DNA of 17,061 nt. It comes from an uncultured Lachnospiraceae bacterium (GTDB taxonomy: Bacteria > Bacillota > Clostridia > Lachnospirales > Lachnospiraceae). The stretch lies in assembly GCA_910586025.1 (NCBI GenBank), contig CAJUIO010000081.1:1-17061 (forward strand), in the 5' to 3' direction. The notes beneath the pieces are model-generated. The model searched no databases, had not been told where the DNA came from, and saw nothing but the letters and a program-made list of their open reading frames with translations. Below are positions 7,220-14,459 of the stretch, piece by piece. Position 1 is the first letter of the stretch. Each line of letters begins with the position of its first letter. Made by a program: the position numbers and the translations under genes.

Positions 7220-7656
7220 GGACTGTTGGAAGGGAAGTGATCGGGCGGCTTGATTATGATCTGCTGATTGCGAATGCGAATCATCCGGCGGATGTGTGCC
7301 ATGTCACGATTGCGGCCGGGGCAGTGCACAGGAAGGGTGAGGTCCTGGAGATGCTGGACGGCGGGAAGTGTGACATTCTGGGAACCGCCACAGCGGCAAA
7401 TGCGGCGGCAGTGGAGGAAGGGACTGAAACGGAAGGTGCGAAAACGGAGGGCACGGCGGCAGAGAAGGCCGCAGTGGCGGCGTATATTCTTGCGGAGGAC
7501 GTGGACGCGGGTGAGGAGGATGTGGTTGCGTCCGCTTATCGGAGCGGTTCCTTTATCCGTAATGCGCTTATTGTGAAGGAAGGGTATACGCTGACGGCAG
7601 AGGATGAGGCGGCGCTTCGAAACGGCGGCATTTATTTGTCGGATGCGGTTCTTTGA
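7216..7656 (+). CDS. head decoration protein, gpD-like
   Basis: The product is 146 residues long. Its second half, AAYILAEDVDAGEEDVVA followed by YRSGSFIRNALIV, matches the lambda gpD-type decoration pattern, where a trimer caps the capsid lattice and stabilises it against DNA pressure. The first half has the matching GRLDYDLLIAN and AGAVHRKGEVLEM segments. An Ala/Glu/Thr-rich linker separates them (about residues 56-92), which makes the protein longer than lambda gpD (110). It overlaps the protease stop by ATGA, and AAGGAGGGG precedes it. Position between protease and major capsid protein is as in lambda. Confidence 0.85.
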   Translation: MRTVGREVIGRLDYDLLIANANHPADVCHVTIAAGAVHRKGEVLEMLDGGKCDILGTATAANAAAVEEGTETEGAKTEGTAAEKAAVAAYILAEDVDAGEEDVVASAYRSGSFIRNALIVKEGYTLTAEDEAALRNGGIYLSDAVL

Positions 7657-7674
7657 TGGAAGGAGGAGAAGGAG

Positions 7675-8748
7675 ATGCCAATTAATATTTATCAGACACA
7701 GACGATTCTGGCGGCGCTGCCGCTCATGAGGAACAAGCCCACTTTTTTGAGGGACAGGTATTTTCCCACCAGTGACAGTGATATTTTCGTGACGGAGGAC
7801 GTGCTGGTGGAGTATATGGACGAGGCGAAGCGGGTTCTTGCGCCGGTGGTGGTGCCTCTGCGGGGCGGGATCCCGGTGGGAAGGAGCGGATACCACACGG
7901 AGCGCTTCACGCCGCCTTACGTGGCGCCGGAGAGGCCGCTGACGGTGGATGATCTGAATAAGAAGCAGTTTGGGGAGACGTTATTTTCTCAGAGGACACC
8001 TGCGGCCAGGGAGGGGGCGATCCTGAATAAGGATATCACGGACCTGAACGAGATGATTGACGGAAGGGAGGAGTTTATGGCGGGCCGGACGCTGTTCGAC
8101 AATGGTTATCAGATGAAGGCTTATGCGGACAGCTACGGCGGGGACAAGTATGAGGAGTTCCGGATCCAGTTTTATGACGGTGAGACGAATCCGGCGGTTT
8201 ATATGCCGGCAGCGCCGTGGAGCAGGACATGCACGACTATTTCCAGGGATCTTTTCCTCATGGCGAAGATGCTGAAGGACAGGGGACTGAATGCGGCGGA
8301 CGTGCTGTTCGGCGACGAGGTTTCGGATGTGATCATTAACAACGAGTATATCCAGAAGCTGATGGATAACAGGCGGCTTGACCTGATCCAGCTGAATCCG
8401 GTGGAGTATCCAAACGGCGTGACATGTTTCGGCAGGATTAACTGTAACGGGGTGGTGCTGACGCTTTTCTGTTATTCGGAAAAATATGTGGATGAGAAAG
8501 GAAAGACGGAGACTTTTGTACCGGCTGGGAAGGTCTGTGTGACGGCTCCCGGGGTTGGCCGCACTCTGTACGGGGCGGTCACGCAGATGGAGCAGTCGGA
8601 CAATGATTTCCACACTTATTCCGCAAGGCGTGTGCCGCATATCGTGGCTGACGTGAAGTCCAGTGTGAGAACGCTGACCATGAAGGCGAGGCCGCTCACG
8701 ATGCCGAATTATCTCAATTCGTCTATTACGGCAACGGTGCTGTTTTAA
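7675..8748 (+). CDS. major capsid protein, gpE family
   Basis: The product is 357 residues, close to lambda gpE (341). The N-terminus, with LPLMRNKPTFLRDRYFP followed by DSDIFVTEDVLVEY, is the characteristic start of Phage_cap_E proteins. Further conserved blocks are RSGYHTERFTPPYVAPERPL and the C-terminal KVCVTAPGVGRTLYGAVTQM. It forms the icosahedral shell with the HK97 fold. A run of AGGAGG-type sequence (GGAAGGAGGAGAAGGAG) lies directly before the ATG, as expected for a highly expressed structural gene. The next gene starts 14 bases after the stop. Confidence 0.95.
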   Translation: MPINIYQTQTILAALPLMRNKPTFLRDRYFPTSDSDIFVTEDVLVEYMDEAKRVLAPVVVPLRGGIPVGRSGYHTERFTPPYVAPERPLTVDDLNKKQFGETLFSQRTPAAREGAILNKDITDLNEMIDGREEFMAGRTLFDNGYQMKAYADSYGGDKYEEFRIQFYDGETNPAVYMPAAPWSRTCTTISRDLFLMAKMLKDRGLNAADVLFGDEVSDVIINNEYIQKLMDNRRLDLIQLNPVEYPNGVTCFGRINCNGVVLTLFCYSEKYVDEKGKTETFVPAGKVCVTAPGVGRTLYGAVTQMEQSDNDFHTYSARRVPHIVADVKSSVRTLTMKARPLTMPNYLNSSITATVLF

Positions 8749-8762
8749 AGGAGGTAAGGTTT

Positions 8763-9287
8763 ATGTTGATTAAGATACTGGAGGGAACCTTTGGAGCATT
8801 GGAAAACGGCGTGGTGGTCGCAAAGACCAGCCGGTCGGCTCCTTTTGAGGTGGATGAGAAGAGAGGAAGGCAGCTTGTAGAGGCCGGGTATGCCAGGAAA
8901 ATGAGAGGGGATGTACAGGTTTCGCAGGAGTTGCCGGTGCCGGATCCGAATGGCGAGGAGCGGGAGCCGGGTTCCGGGGAAGCGGGTTCTGACCCGGAGG
9001 ACCCGGGGGATGTCCGGGAGGAGCTTTCCGGGTATTCATATAATGAGCTGAGGAGCATGGCCAGGGAGCTGGGGCTTAAGGCTGACGGGAAGAAGGAGGA
9101 GCTGGTGGATCGGATTGCGGCATTCCGGGCGGGTACGTTGTCAGGATCCGAGGAGCCGGACGGGATCAATGGGGACAGTGCCGGTGATCTTGATGCAGAG
9201 GGTGGTGTTGTCACCGCAGACGGCGAGGGTGATCCGGACGCAGCGGACGAAGCGTTCCCCGTCCTGCAGCCTGAGGAGCCGGTGTGA
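8763..9287 (+). CDS. SAP-domain protein in the FI (head completion) position
   Basis: The product is 174 residues long. Residues 1-45 form a compact start (MLIKILEGTFG...DEKRGRQLVEAGYARK), a pattern common in short proteins after phage capsid genes. An acidic, Pro/Gly-rich linker follows (about 50-88), then a SAP-like helix-turn-helix at about 91-121 (SYNELRSMARELGLKADGKKEELVDRI) and an acidic C-terminal tail. SAP motifs usually bind DNA or RNA. Lambda gpFI, at this position, promotes terminase-prohead contact; a DNA-binding helper in packaging is plausible but inferred. AAAGGAGGT precedes the ATG. Its stop overlaps the next gene. The ends are low in complexity, so homology searches may hit the SAP part only. 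Confidence 0.7.
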   Translation: MLIKILEGTFGALENGVVVAKTSRSAPFEVDEKRGRQLVEAGYARKMRGDVQVSQELPVPDPNGEEREPGSGEAGSDPEDPGDVREELSGYSYNELRSMARELGLKADGKKEELVDRIAAFRAGTLSGSEEPDGINGDSAGDLDAEGGVVTADGEGDPDAADEAFPVLQPEEPV

Positions 9288-9613
9288 TGTCGACGTTTCA
9301 GGAGATGCTTCGTCAGGACATCGGAAGTGTTTTTCTGAATCCGGAGGAGTTCGGGGAAATTCACGTGGTGGACGGAAAAGAGATGGTCGTTATTCTGGAT
9401 GATAATGAGCTGGCGGAGCGTGGCAATAAGGTGGTGACCATGGCGGAGGGGCTGCATGAGAGGCGGCTCCTCATGTATGTTTCCGAGGAGGATTTCGGGC
9501 CGGAGCCGCTGATCGGGAGGCGGCTCCGGCTGGACGGCGAGTATTTCACGGTTTCGGACGTGTCTTGCGAGGGCGGGATGTATGCGGTCAGTCTGGAGGC
9601 GAACAGGTCATGA
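9287..9613 (+). CDS. head-tail attachment protein (FII/Gifsy-2 type family)
   Basis: The product is 108 residues from the ATG at 9287 (a GTG three bases earlier also overlaps the previous stop). The start, STFQEMLRQDIGSVFLNPEEFGEIH, is the family's 'ML.eDi..vFLN.dEFae.h.v.Gk' signature, and the rest is predicted beta (VVILDDNEL, LLMYVSEEDFG, LRLDGEYFTV.DVS). Proteins of this type lie at the head-tail interface and correspond by position to lambda FII, where they complete the head so tails can attach. GAGGAG lies 8 bases before the ATG. The gene overlaps the next by ATGA. Confidence 0.8.
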   Translation: MSTFQEMLRQDIGSVFLNPEEFGEIHVVDGKEMVVILDDNELAERGNKVVTMAEGLHERRLLMYVSEEDFGPEPLIGRRLRLDGEYFTVSDVSCEGGMYAVSLEANRS

Positions 9614-10239
9614 TTATTGAGGTTCCGCAGGATGTCATAGACAGGCTGAACGATCAGCTTAAGTCTATGCCGGAGAAAGCCCCGGATGCGCTCAGGAAGA
9701 CGATCAACGGCACCGCCAGGTATGGCCGGAAGGATATCGTGAGGCGGACCAGGGAGCAATATGTCTTAAAGAAAGCGCCCGGAAGGATAAAAGCAGCCTC
9801 GGAGTTTGAGAGTGCGAGAGGGAAGTATTTCCAGGCGACGATTGTCATCAAGGGGAGCCCGGAGCCGCTAATGAATTTCCGTGTGGTTAAGAATGGAAAG
9901 AGGGTGGCGGCGAAAGCGAACGTGCTGCAGACTTCGGATCTGAAGGAGTTGACCACGGTGAAGGAAGGGGAAACTTTAAAAGCCTTTGTTCAGAAAATCG
10001 AAAATGAGGATAAGGCGGGAAATCTTTCTCATCATGTGGGTATCTTTCAGAGGCGGCCGAGATCTGAGAGAGGGACGGGAGGCAGGAAAAGGAATGCCAT
10101 GAAGCAGTTGTACAGCACATCCATTCCTCAGATGGTGAAAAGTGACAGGGTTTATCCGACGATTGAGGCGGATATCAAGGAGGAGTTGCGCAGGAGCCTT
10201 GAAGAACATATTGCGAAAGTGATGGAGGGGCTGAAATGA
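9610..10239 (+). CDS. minor tail protein, gpZ-like
   Basis: The product is 209 residues from the ATG at 9610, chosen because it overlaps the previous stop (ATGA). The N-terminal half has ALRKTINGTARYGRKDIVRRTREQYVLKK-type helices rich in basic residues, then a beta region (YFQATIVIKGSPEPLMNF). The C-terminal half ends in SIPQMVKSDRVYPTIEADIKEELRRSLEEHI. This is the pattern of Minor_tail_Z family proteins, which sit at the tail-head joining end. Order FII-Z-U is kept as in lambda. A function for gpZ-like proteins in a contractile tail is not well defined, so the name is by family. Confidence 0.75.
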   Translation: MIIEVPQDVIDRLNDQLKSMPEKAPDALRKTINGTARYGRKDIVRRTREQYVLKKAPGRIKAASEFESARGKYFQATIVIKGSPEPLMNFRVVKNGKRVAAKANVLQTSDLKELTTVKEGETLKAFVQKIENEDKAGNLSHHVGIFQRRPRSERGTGGRKRNAMKQLYSTSIPQMVKSDRVYPTIEADIKEELRRSLEEHIAKVMEGLK

Positions 10240-10706
10240 CGGCGTTGGAGTTGGTTGAGGATCTGGCGGATGAGTTGGGGAAGGTTCTGGGGCACCTGGC
10301 TTTTCCGGACGAGCTGTCGGGGGAGACCACGGGGATCAGTGTTTATCAGTTCGGGATCCCTATTGAGGAGACCAGGGGGGACAGGAGGAAGAAGTTTCCT
10401 TATGTGCTGATTCTTCCGGACGAGGGGGCGGTGGAGAGCGCCTCATCTCCCTGGTCGGTGCGGGTGCAGCTTTTGATCGGCATTTTTGATGACGGGAAGG
10501 AGAATCAGGGGAAGCGGCATGTGTTGAATGTGATCCATGATGTCTGCGAGCGGTTTCTGAGGGATCCGGTTCTGGCGGGAAGGTATTATGCGGATGAAGG
10601 GATCACATGGGTGGTGGATAAGGAGGAGGAGCATCCTTATCATTATGGAGCGGTGTGGCTGTCGTTCGTGGCGGCGGCTTTCAGAAGGGAGAATGAATTG
10701 GCATGA
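10236..10706 (+). CDS. tail terminator-like protein, gpU position
   Basis: The product is 156 residues, a mixed alpha/beta protein with YQFGIPIEETRG, FPYVLILPDEGAVES and WSVRVQLLIGIFDD...RHVLNVIHDVCERFL. Small proteins with this shape at this place are tail terminators, which stop tail tube growth and dock the tail to the head (lambda gpU analogues). The ATG overlaps the previous stop by ATGA, and the stop overlaps the next start by ATGA. I see the size, order and beta-strand pattern; the precise family is not certain. Confidence 0.65.
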   Translation: MTALELVEDLADELGKVLGHLAFPDELSGETTGISVYQFGIPIEETRGDRRKKFPYVLILPDEGAVESASSPWSVRVQLLIGIFDDGKENQGKRHVLNVIHDVCERFLRDPVLAGRYYADEGITWVVDKEEEHPYHYGAVWLSFVAAAFRRENELA

Positions 10707-11011
10707 GTGAGATCAGGAAGGAAGAGGAAAAACGGGCGGAGGCAAAGAAGGAAGCAAGGGCGAAGCCGGTTCCGAAAAAGGAGGCGGACCGGGAGACCGT
10801 GATGTATGTCGGGCCGTCCATCAGGGGCGTGGCATGCACCGGAACGCTGTACAGGAATGGTCTTCCGGAGGTTTTGAAGCGGGAGATGGAGAGGCGGCCG
10901 GCGGTGGGAGGTCTGGTGGTTCCCGTGAGCGCTCTGGCGGCAGCCCAGAGGCAGCTTGCCACGCCGGGCAGCGCCCTGGCGGTTCTTTATGGCAAGGTAA
11001 GGAGTAATTAG
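10703..11011 (+). CDS. conserved phage protein of unknown function before the sheath gene
   Basis: The product is 102 residues long. The first 30 are Lys/Glu/Ala-rich and probably disordered or coiled. The rest has VMYVGPSIRGVACTGTLYRNGLP, then VPVSALAAAQRQLATPGSAL. I recall proteins with 'YVGP.i.g.....t.y.nGlP......' in the same place in other Firmicute contractile-tail phages, but no function is assigned. It overlaps the previous gene by ATGA and ends 14 bases before the sheath start. A short protein before the sheath (Mu family) is usual, so a role in tail completion is possible. No membrane segment or signal is seen. Confidence 0.65.
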   Translation: MSEIRKEEEKRAEAKKEARAKPVPKKEADRETVMYVGPSIRGVACTGTLYRNGLPEVLKREMERRPAVGGLVVPVSALAAAQRQLATPGSALAVLYGKVRSN

Positions 11012-11025
11012 AAGGAGGGAGTAGC

Positions 11026-12486
11026 ATGGAAGGTTATAAGCATGGCGCATATGTGCGGGAAGTGGGTTCGGGCGTGGCGGCACCGGTGGCAAATGAAACG
11101 GGGCTGCACGTGGTGTTCGGCACGGCACCGATCCATATGGCGGAGGAGCCGGAAAAGGCGGTGAATCGTCTTGTGGTGGCGGGCACGTATGAGGAGGCGG
11201 TGTCGCAGCTGGGGTATTCGGAAGATTATGAGAGGTATACGCTTTGTCAGGTGATGGACGCTTATTTCAGGCTGTTCACGGTGGGACCGGTGGTGTTCTG
11301 TAATGTTCTGGATCCCGCAAAGCACAGAAAGGAGAATGAGGAAAAGGAGTATCCGGTGGTTGGAGGTCAGGCGACGCTGGATCTGCCCGGTGTCCTGCCC
11401 GGTTCTCTCGGAGTGAAGTGTGGCTCGGGGGATACGGAGCTTGTGAGGGATGTGGATTATGTGACGGAGTTTGACGGTTCCGGGAAGCTGGTTCTCACGT
11501 TTCTGCCATCCGGCAAGGGCGCATCGGAATCCGCCGTCAGGGTCACGTCTGTCAGTGTGGATCCGGAGGCGGTCACGGAAGCGGACGTGATCGGCGGCGT
11601 GGATGTGGAGTCGGGAAAGGAGACGGGGCTTGAGCTGGTGCGCCGGGTGTATCCCAGGTGCGGAAGGTTTCCCGGTTTTATCATGGCTCCCGGATGGAGC
11701 CAGAAGAGGAATGTGGCGGCGGTGATGGCGGCCAAGTGCAAGGAGATTAACGGGGTGTTCCGGTGTGAGTGTCTGGCGGACATTGACACGGAGGAGGTTA
11801 GGAAGTATACGGAGTGCGCCCGGTGGAAGGAGGAGAACGGGTATCTGAGCGAATCCATGATTGTGCTGTGGCCCATGGCGCTGGCAGAGGGGAAGCGGTT
11901 TTATTATTCTGCGGTGTACGGGGCCATGACGGCGCAGGCGGATGCGGATAATGGTTCCGTTCCTTCATTCTCTCCCTCTAATAAGGGGCTCAGGATTGAC
12001 GGCGCGGTGCTTGCGGACGGCACGGATGTTGATCTTGATCAGCCGGAGGCGAACGCCCTGAACGGTCAGGGGATCGTGACGATCCTGAATAACGGGGGTC
12101 TGCGGAGCTGGGGGAATAACACGGCGGCTTATCCGCATGTGAAGGAGCTGAAGGACAGGTGGATTAACTGCAGGAGGGCTTTTTCCTGGTGGGGGAATGA
12201 TTTTATCGTGACGTGCCGTGACCGGGTGGATGATCCGGCGAATTACAGGCTGATCGAGTCGCTTGTGGATGCGGAGAATATACGGGGCAACAGTTATGTG
12301 CAGCAGGGCAAGTTTGCGGGGATCCGGATGGAGTATCACAAGGAGGAGAATGAGGTGGAGGATCTTCTGGAGGGGCGGATCCTGGTGCGGCAGTATCTGG
12401 CACCGTACACGCCGGCGGAGTATATTCTGAATATTCTTTCCTTTGATCCGGCTCTGCTGGAGAATGCGTTAGGAGGTGGCAATTAG
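11026..12486 (+). CDS. contractile tail sheath protein
   Basis: The product is 486 residues, typical for phage sheaths. The N-terminal HGAYVREVGSGVAAPVA start, the inserted beta-rich region (about residues 110-190) and the C-terminal core, with LNNGGLRSWGNNTAAYPHVK, WINCRRAFSWWGNDFIVTCRD, and a last block of ILVRQYLAPYTPAEYILNIL, fit the sheath family. It polymerises around the tube and shortens to drive the tube through the host envelope. AAGGAGGG lies before the ATG. The gene marks the phage as having a contractile tail, in contrast to its lambda-like head. The tube gene starts just after its stop. Confidence 0.93.
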   Translation: MEGYKHGAYVREVGSGVAAPVANETGLHVVFGTAPIHMAEEPEKAVNRLVVAGTYEEAVSQLGYSEDYERYTLCQVMDAYFRLFTVGPVVFCNVLDPAKHRKENEEKEYPVVGGQATLDLPGVLPGSLGVKCGSGDTELVRDVDYVTEFDGSGKLVLTFLPSGKGASESAVRVTSVSVDPEAVTEADVIGGVDVESGKETGLELVRRVYPRCGRFPGFIMAPGWSQKRNVAAVMAAKCKEINGVFRCECLADIDTEEVRKYTECARWKEENGYLSESMIVLWPMALAEGKRFYYSAVYGAMTAQADADNGSVPSFSPSNKGLRIDGAVLADGTDVDLDQPEANALNGQGIVTILNNGGLRSWGNNTAAYPHVKELKDRWINCRRAFSWWGNDFIVTCRDRVDDPANYRLIESLVDAENIRGNSYVQQGKFAGIRMEYHKEENEVEDLLEGRILVRQYLAPYTPAEYILNILSFDPALLENALGGGN

Positions 12487-12487
12487 T

Positions 12488-13012
12488 ATGGCAGGATATA
12501 ATTTACCTACGGTTACAAACACGTACAATGTGTACAGGAAAGGGAACGCTCTGATCGGTCTGTCGGACGAGATCTCGATTCCGGATTTCACGGCGGTGAC
12601 GGAGGAGATGTCGGGATCCGGGCTTCTGGGTAAGATTCAGGAGGCGGTGATGGGGCATTTTGACAGTCAGGACATGGCGATTCCTTTTCTGAATCTGGAT
12701 GATGATATTTTTTCTTTTGCGGATCCGCTTGAAGTGATCGACCTGAATCTGAGGGCGGCGCAGCAGCAGCTTAACAAGGACAAGGGTACGGCGGGTTACA
12801 GGGGAATCCGGATCGCCGTGCGGGGGAAGATGAAGTCTTTCAAGCCCGGGGTGCTGAAGCAGGGCGGGCGGATGAATTCGTCCGTCACGTTGGAGCTGCA
12901 TTATATTCTGATCGAGATTGACGGGGAGACGAAGCTGGAGCTGGATAAGCTGAATTCGGTGTACCGTGTGGGAGGCAAGGACATCATGGAAGAGATGCGG
13001 CAGTATTGTTAG
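12488..13012 (+). CDS. major tail tube protein (P2 FII-like)
   Basis: The product is 174 residues from the ATG at 12488, which follows AGGAGGTGG (12471-12479) overlapping the sheath end; a GTG at 12476 would sit on that site and is disfavoured. The start (LPTVTNTYNVYRKGNALIGLSDEISIPDF) and the centre, with RIAVRGKMKSFKPGVLKQG followed by SSVTLELHYILIEIDG, match contractile-tail tube proteins. Tube rings stack inside the sheath and carry DNA. Sheath-then-tube order is standard. A hairpin terminator lies 28 bases after its stop, before the inserted cassette. Confidence 0.92.
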   Translation: MAGYNLPTVTNTYNVYRKGNALIGLSDEISIPDFTAVTEEMSGSGLLGKIQEAVMGHFDSQDMAIPFLNLDDDIFSFADPLEVIDLNLRAAQQQLNKDKGTAGYRGIRIAVRGKMKSFKPGVLKQGGRMNSSVTLELHYILIEIDGETKLELDKLNSVYRVGGKDIMEEMRQYC

Positions 13013-13039
13013 GCGGGCCGCAGGACCGTTGTTGAGAGG

Positions 13040-13070
13040 AAGGGCGCTGTGAAAATGCAGCGTCCTTTTT
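13040..13070 (+). terminator. rho-independent terminator after tail tube gene
   Basis: AAGGGCGCTG (13040-13049) pairs with CAGCGTCCTT (13058-13067), with one G-T wobble and an 8-base loop, followed by a T-run (13066-13070). It closes the sheath-tube unit and marks the left border of the A+T-rich cassette. Late transcription must pass it, or restart, to reach the chaperone and tape measure genes. Confidence 0.75.
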
Positions 13071-13107
13071 GGAGCGGGAAAATAAAGTAAAAGAGAGGAT
13101 TGACTTT

Positions 13108-13833
13108 ATGTTGGTGGAAATTACGGGTAAACGAAATGAGGAAATTTTGACAGTAACGACAAGGCAGATTGCTGAGGATTTTGAAAAAGACCACAAGGAA
13201 GTTATTTACGCAATTGAGGGTAGAACGGCGGAAACAGCAAACGGAAAAGAAAGCAAAAACAAGGGAATTATACCTATATTGATTGAGGGTGGGAATCCCC
13301 ACATTGAGAAATACTTTATCACTTCTGAATATATTGGAGAAAATGGAAGGAAGTATAAACAGTATCTTGTTACAAGAGATGGCTTTTCTCTTCTTGCCAT
13401 GGGATTCAGTGGTGAGAAGGCTTTGAGATGGAAGTTGAAATATATTGAAGCGTTTAATTCTATGGAAAATGAATTAAAACGTATCTATACCGAGCGGCAG
13501 CAATGGCAGATAGAAAGAGATAAGGGGGTTGTTATTCGGCATATTCTTACAGATACAATAAAAATGAAGGTTGCAGAGAGCCCGAATAAGAGGTTTGCTT
13601 ATCCTAATTATACGAAGCTGATTTACAAAATTTTATTTGGTAAATCTGTAAAAGAACTCCAGGAGCAGTTTAAAGTAAAGGAAAAAGAGAGTATTCGGGA
13701 TTATTTGACGTCTGAGGATTTAAAGCAAGTGGAAAATCTGGAAATGCTTATCAGCAGTCTGATTAATTGTGGATGGGGATATGAGCAGATCAAGGGATTT
13801 GTTCAAGAAAATGTAACGGAAAAGACAGAATAA
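13108..13833 (+). CDS. Rha-family regulator (copy 2), inserted in the tail operon
   Basis: The product is 241 residues from the ATG at 13108, with AGAGAGGA as ribosome binding site; a TTG at 13069 extends the frame but lies on the terminator's T-run. Residues about 11-125 form a pRha domain: LTVTTRQIAEDFEKDHKEVIYAI, a loop ending HIEKYFITSEYIGENGRKYKQYLVTRDGFSLLAMGF, then GEKALRWKLKYIEAFNSME. After a charged helix, the C-terminal domain (about 165-235) has YPNYTKLIYKILFGKS and IRDYLTSEDLKQVENLEMLISS, similar to ORF6C-type tails of phage antirepressors. Base use is visibly A+T richer than the tail genes (a sampled 60-base line inside it has 23 G/C; one in the tube gene has 39). This points to separate acquisition. 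I see no convincing promoter. Confidence 0.85.
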   Translation: MLVEITGKRNEEILTVTTRQIAEDFEKDHKEVIYAIEGRTAETANGKESKNKGIIPILIEGGNPHIEKYFITSEYIGENGRKYKQYLVTRDGFSLLAMGFSGEKALRWKLKYIEAFNSMENELKRIYTERQQWQIERDKGVVIRHILTDTIKMKVAESPNKRFAYPNYTKLIYKILFGKSVKELQEQFKVKEKESIRDYLTSEDLKQVENLEMLISSLINCGWGYEQIKGFVQENVTEKTE

Positions 13834-13873
13834 GCTCAGCCTGTCATATGGCAGTAGCGTAAGAAGGGAGTGG

Positions 13874-13890
13874 TCGCATTTGAAATGCGA
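13874..13890. promoter_or_regulatory. 17-bp perfect palindrome at the start of the RHH remnant
   Basis: TCGCATTT and AAATGCGA are perfect inverted copies around a single G (13882). The right half includes the ATG of the RHH remnant. A nearby imperfect palindrome, CTGTCATATGGCAG (13841-13854), has one mismatched pair. Both could be operators, and the 17-mer could also hide the start codon in a hairpin. No protein is shown to bind. Confidence 0.4.
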
Positions 13891-14030
13891 GCTGTTAAAC
13901 AAAACAGAGGGGTGAATCAAGAAAAGATATATCTTTTATTTTGAAATGTTATTGTGAACAGGAAAATATTGAAAAAGGGGAAGCGACCCGCAGAGGGATA
14001 AAAAGGTTAAGGTCAGAATTGAAAAAATGA
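13885..14030 (+). pseudogene. frameshifted remnant of an RHH regulator gene
   Basis: From the ATG at 13885 the frame reads MRAVKQNRGVNQEKIYLLF and stops at 13942-13944. A different frame continues from 13938 to the TGA at 14028-14030 with ILKCYCEQENIEKGEA and TRRGIKRLRSELKK. The second part aligns plainly with the left-edge RHH protein (ILERYCEKEKVNKTEAISRGIKKLEQK), sharing the YCE, EA and RGIK positions. About six residues between the strand and first helix appear missing, and the frame is shifted, so the gene looks broken. AAGGGAG lies upstream at a long spacing. No slippery heptamer is found at the junction, so programmed frameshifting is unlikely. Confidence 0.7.
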
Positions 14031-14057
14031 ATGGATATTAAATTATGAGATAAAAAG

Positions 14058-14084
14058 GAGCGCTTGGAAACAGGCGTTCTTTTT
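14058..14084 (+). terminator. rho-independent terminator closing the inserted cassette
   Basis: GAGCGCTTG (14058-14066) pairs with CAGGCGTTC (14071-14079) along all nine positions, with wobble pairs, around a GAAA tetraloop. A T-run follows at once (14080-14084). It is the right border of the A+T-rich cassette, 34 bases before the chaperone start. Confidence 0.8.
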
Positions 14085-14117
14085 ATATAAAAAAAATAGG
14101 AATTGGAGGAAAAAGGA

Positions 14118-14459
14118 ATGGAAAAAGATTTGTTGGAGAAGGAAGCGGCTGTGATGGAGGAAGGCAGAGAGGAGGATTTCATGGTGGTGAAGCTGTCGAA
14201 GCCTTACCGGTTTGAGGGGAAGGAGGTCACGGAGGTGGATCTGAACGGGCTGGAGGATTTGACGGGGGCTGACATGATCAGTATCGGCAGGATGATGAGG
14301 AAGAGGGGGAACACGGACGCGTCTCCCGAGGTCACTATGGAGTTTTCGTTTTTTGCGGCGATGCAGGCAACTGGGATGCCTCTGGAGTTCTTTTACGGTC
14401 TGTCGATGAAGGATAGCATGCGGATCAAGACGAGGGTGAATTATTTTTTAATGTATTAG
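14118..14459 (+). CDS. tail assembly chaperone, short form (P2 E / Mu gp41 family)
   Basis: The product is 113 residues long. FMVVKLSKPYRFEGKEVTEVDLNGLEDLTGADM followed by a helix (a 'f.G.e.tevDL.gLedLt..D' signature) is characteristic of the E/41/14 tail assembly chaperone family. A second helical part, MEFSFFAAMQATGMPLEFFYGLSMKD, precedes the end. The ATG at 14118 was chosen over a TTG at 14103, which overlaps the GGAGG (14105-14109) that serves the ATG. Chaperones of this kind coat the tape measure protein before tube assembly. The 3' end carries a slippery heptamer just before the stop, giving a longer form (see 14118-14641). The gene lies directly upstream of the tape measure gene, as the family always does. 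Confidence 0.88.
   Translation: MEKDLLEKEAAVMEEGREEDFMVVKLSKPYRFEGKEVTEVDLNGLEDLTGADMISIGRMMRKRGNTDASPEVTMEFSFFAAMQATGMPLEFFYGLSMKDSMRIKTRVNYFLMY

Noticed and set aside
13885..14030. Programmed frameshifting that would rescue the RHH remnant
   Set aside because: No X XXY YYZ heptamer in the right phase lies at the frame change, and about six residues of the fold appear to be missing, so loss by deletion is simpler.
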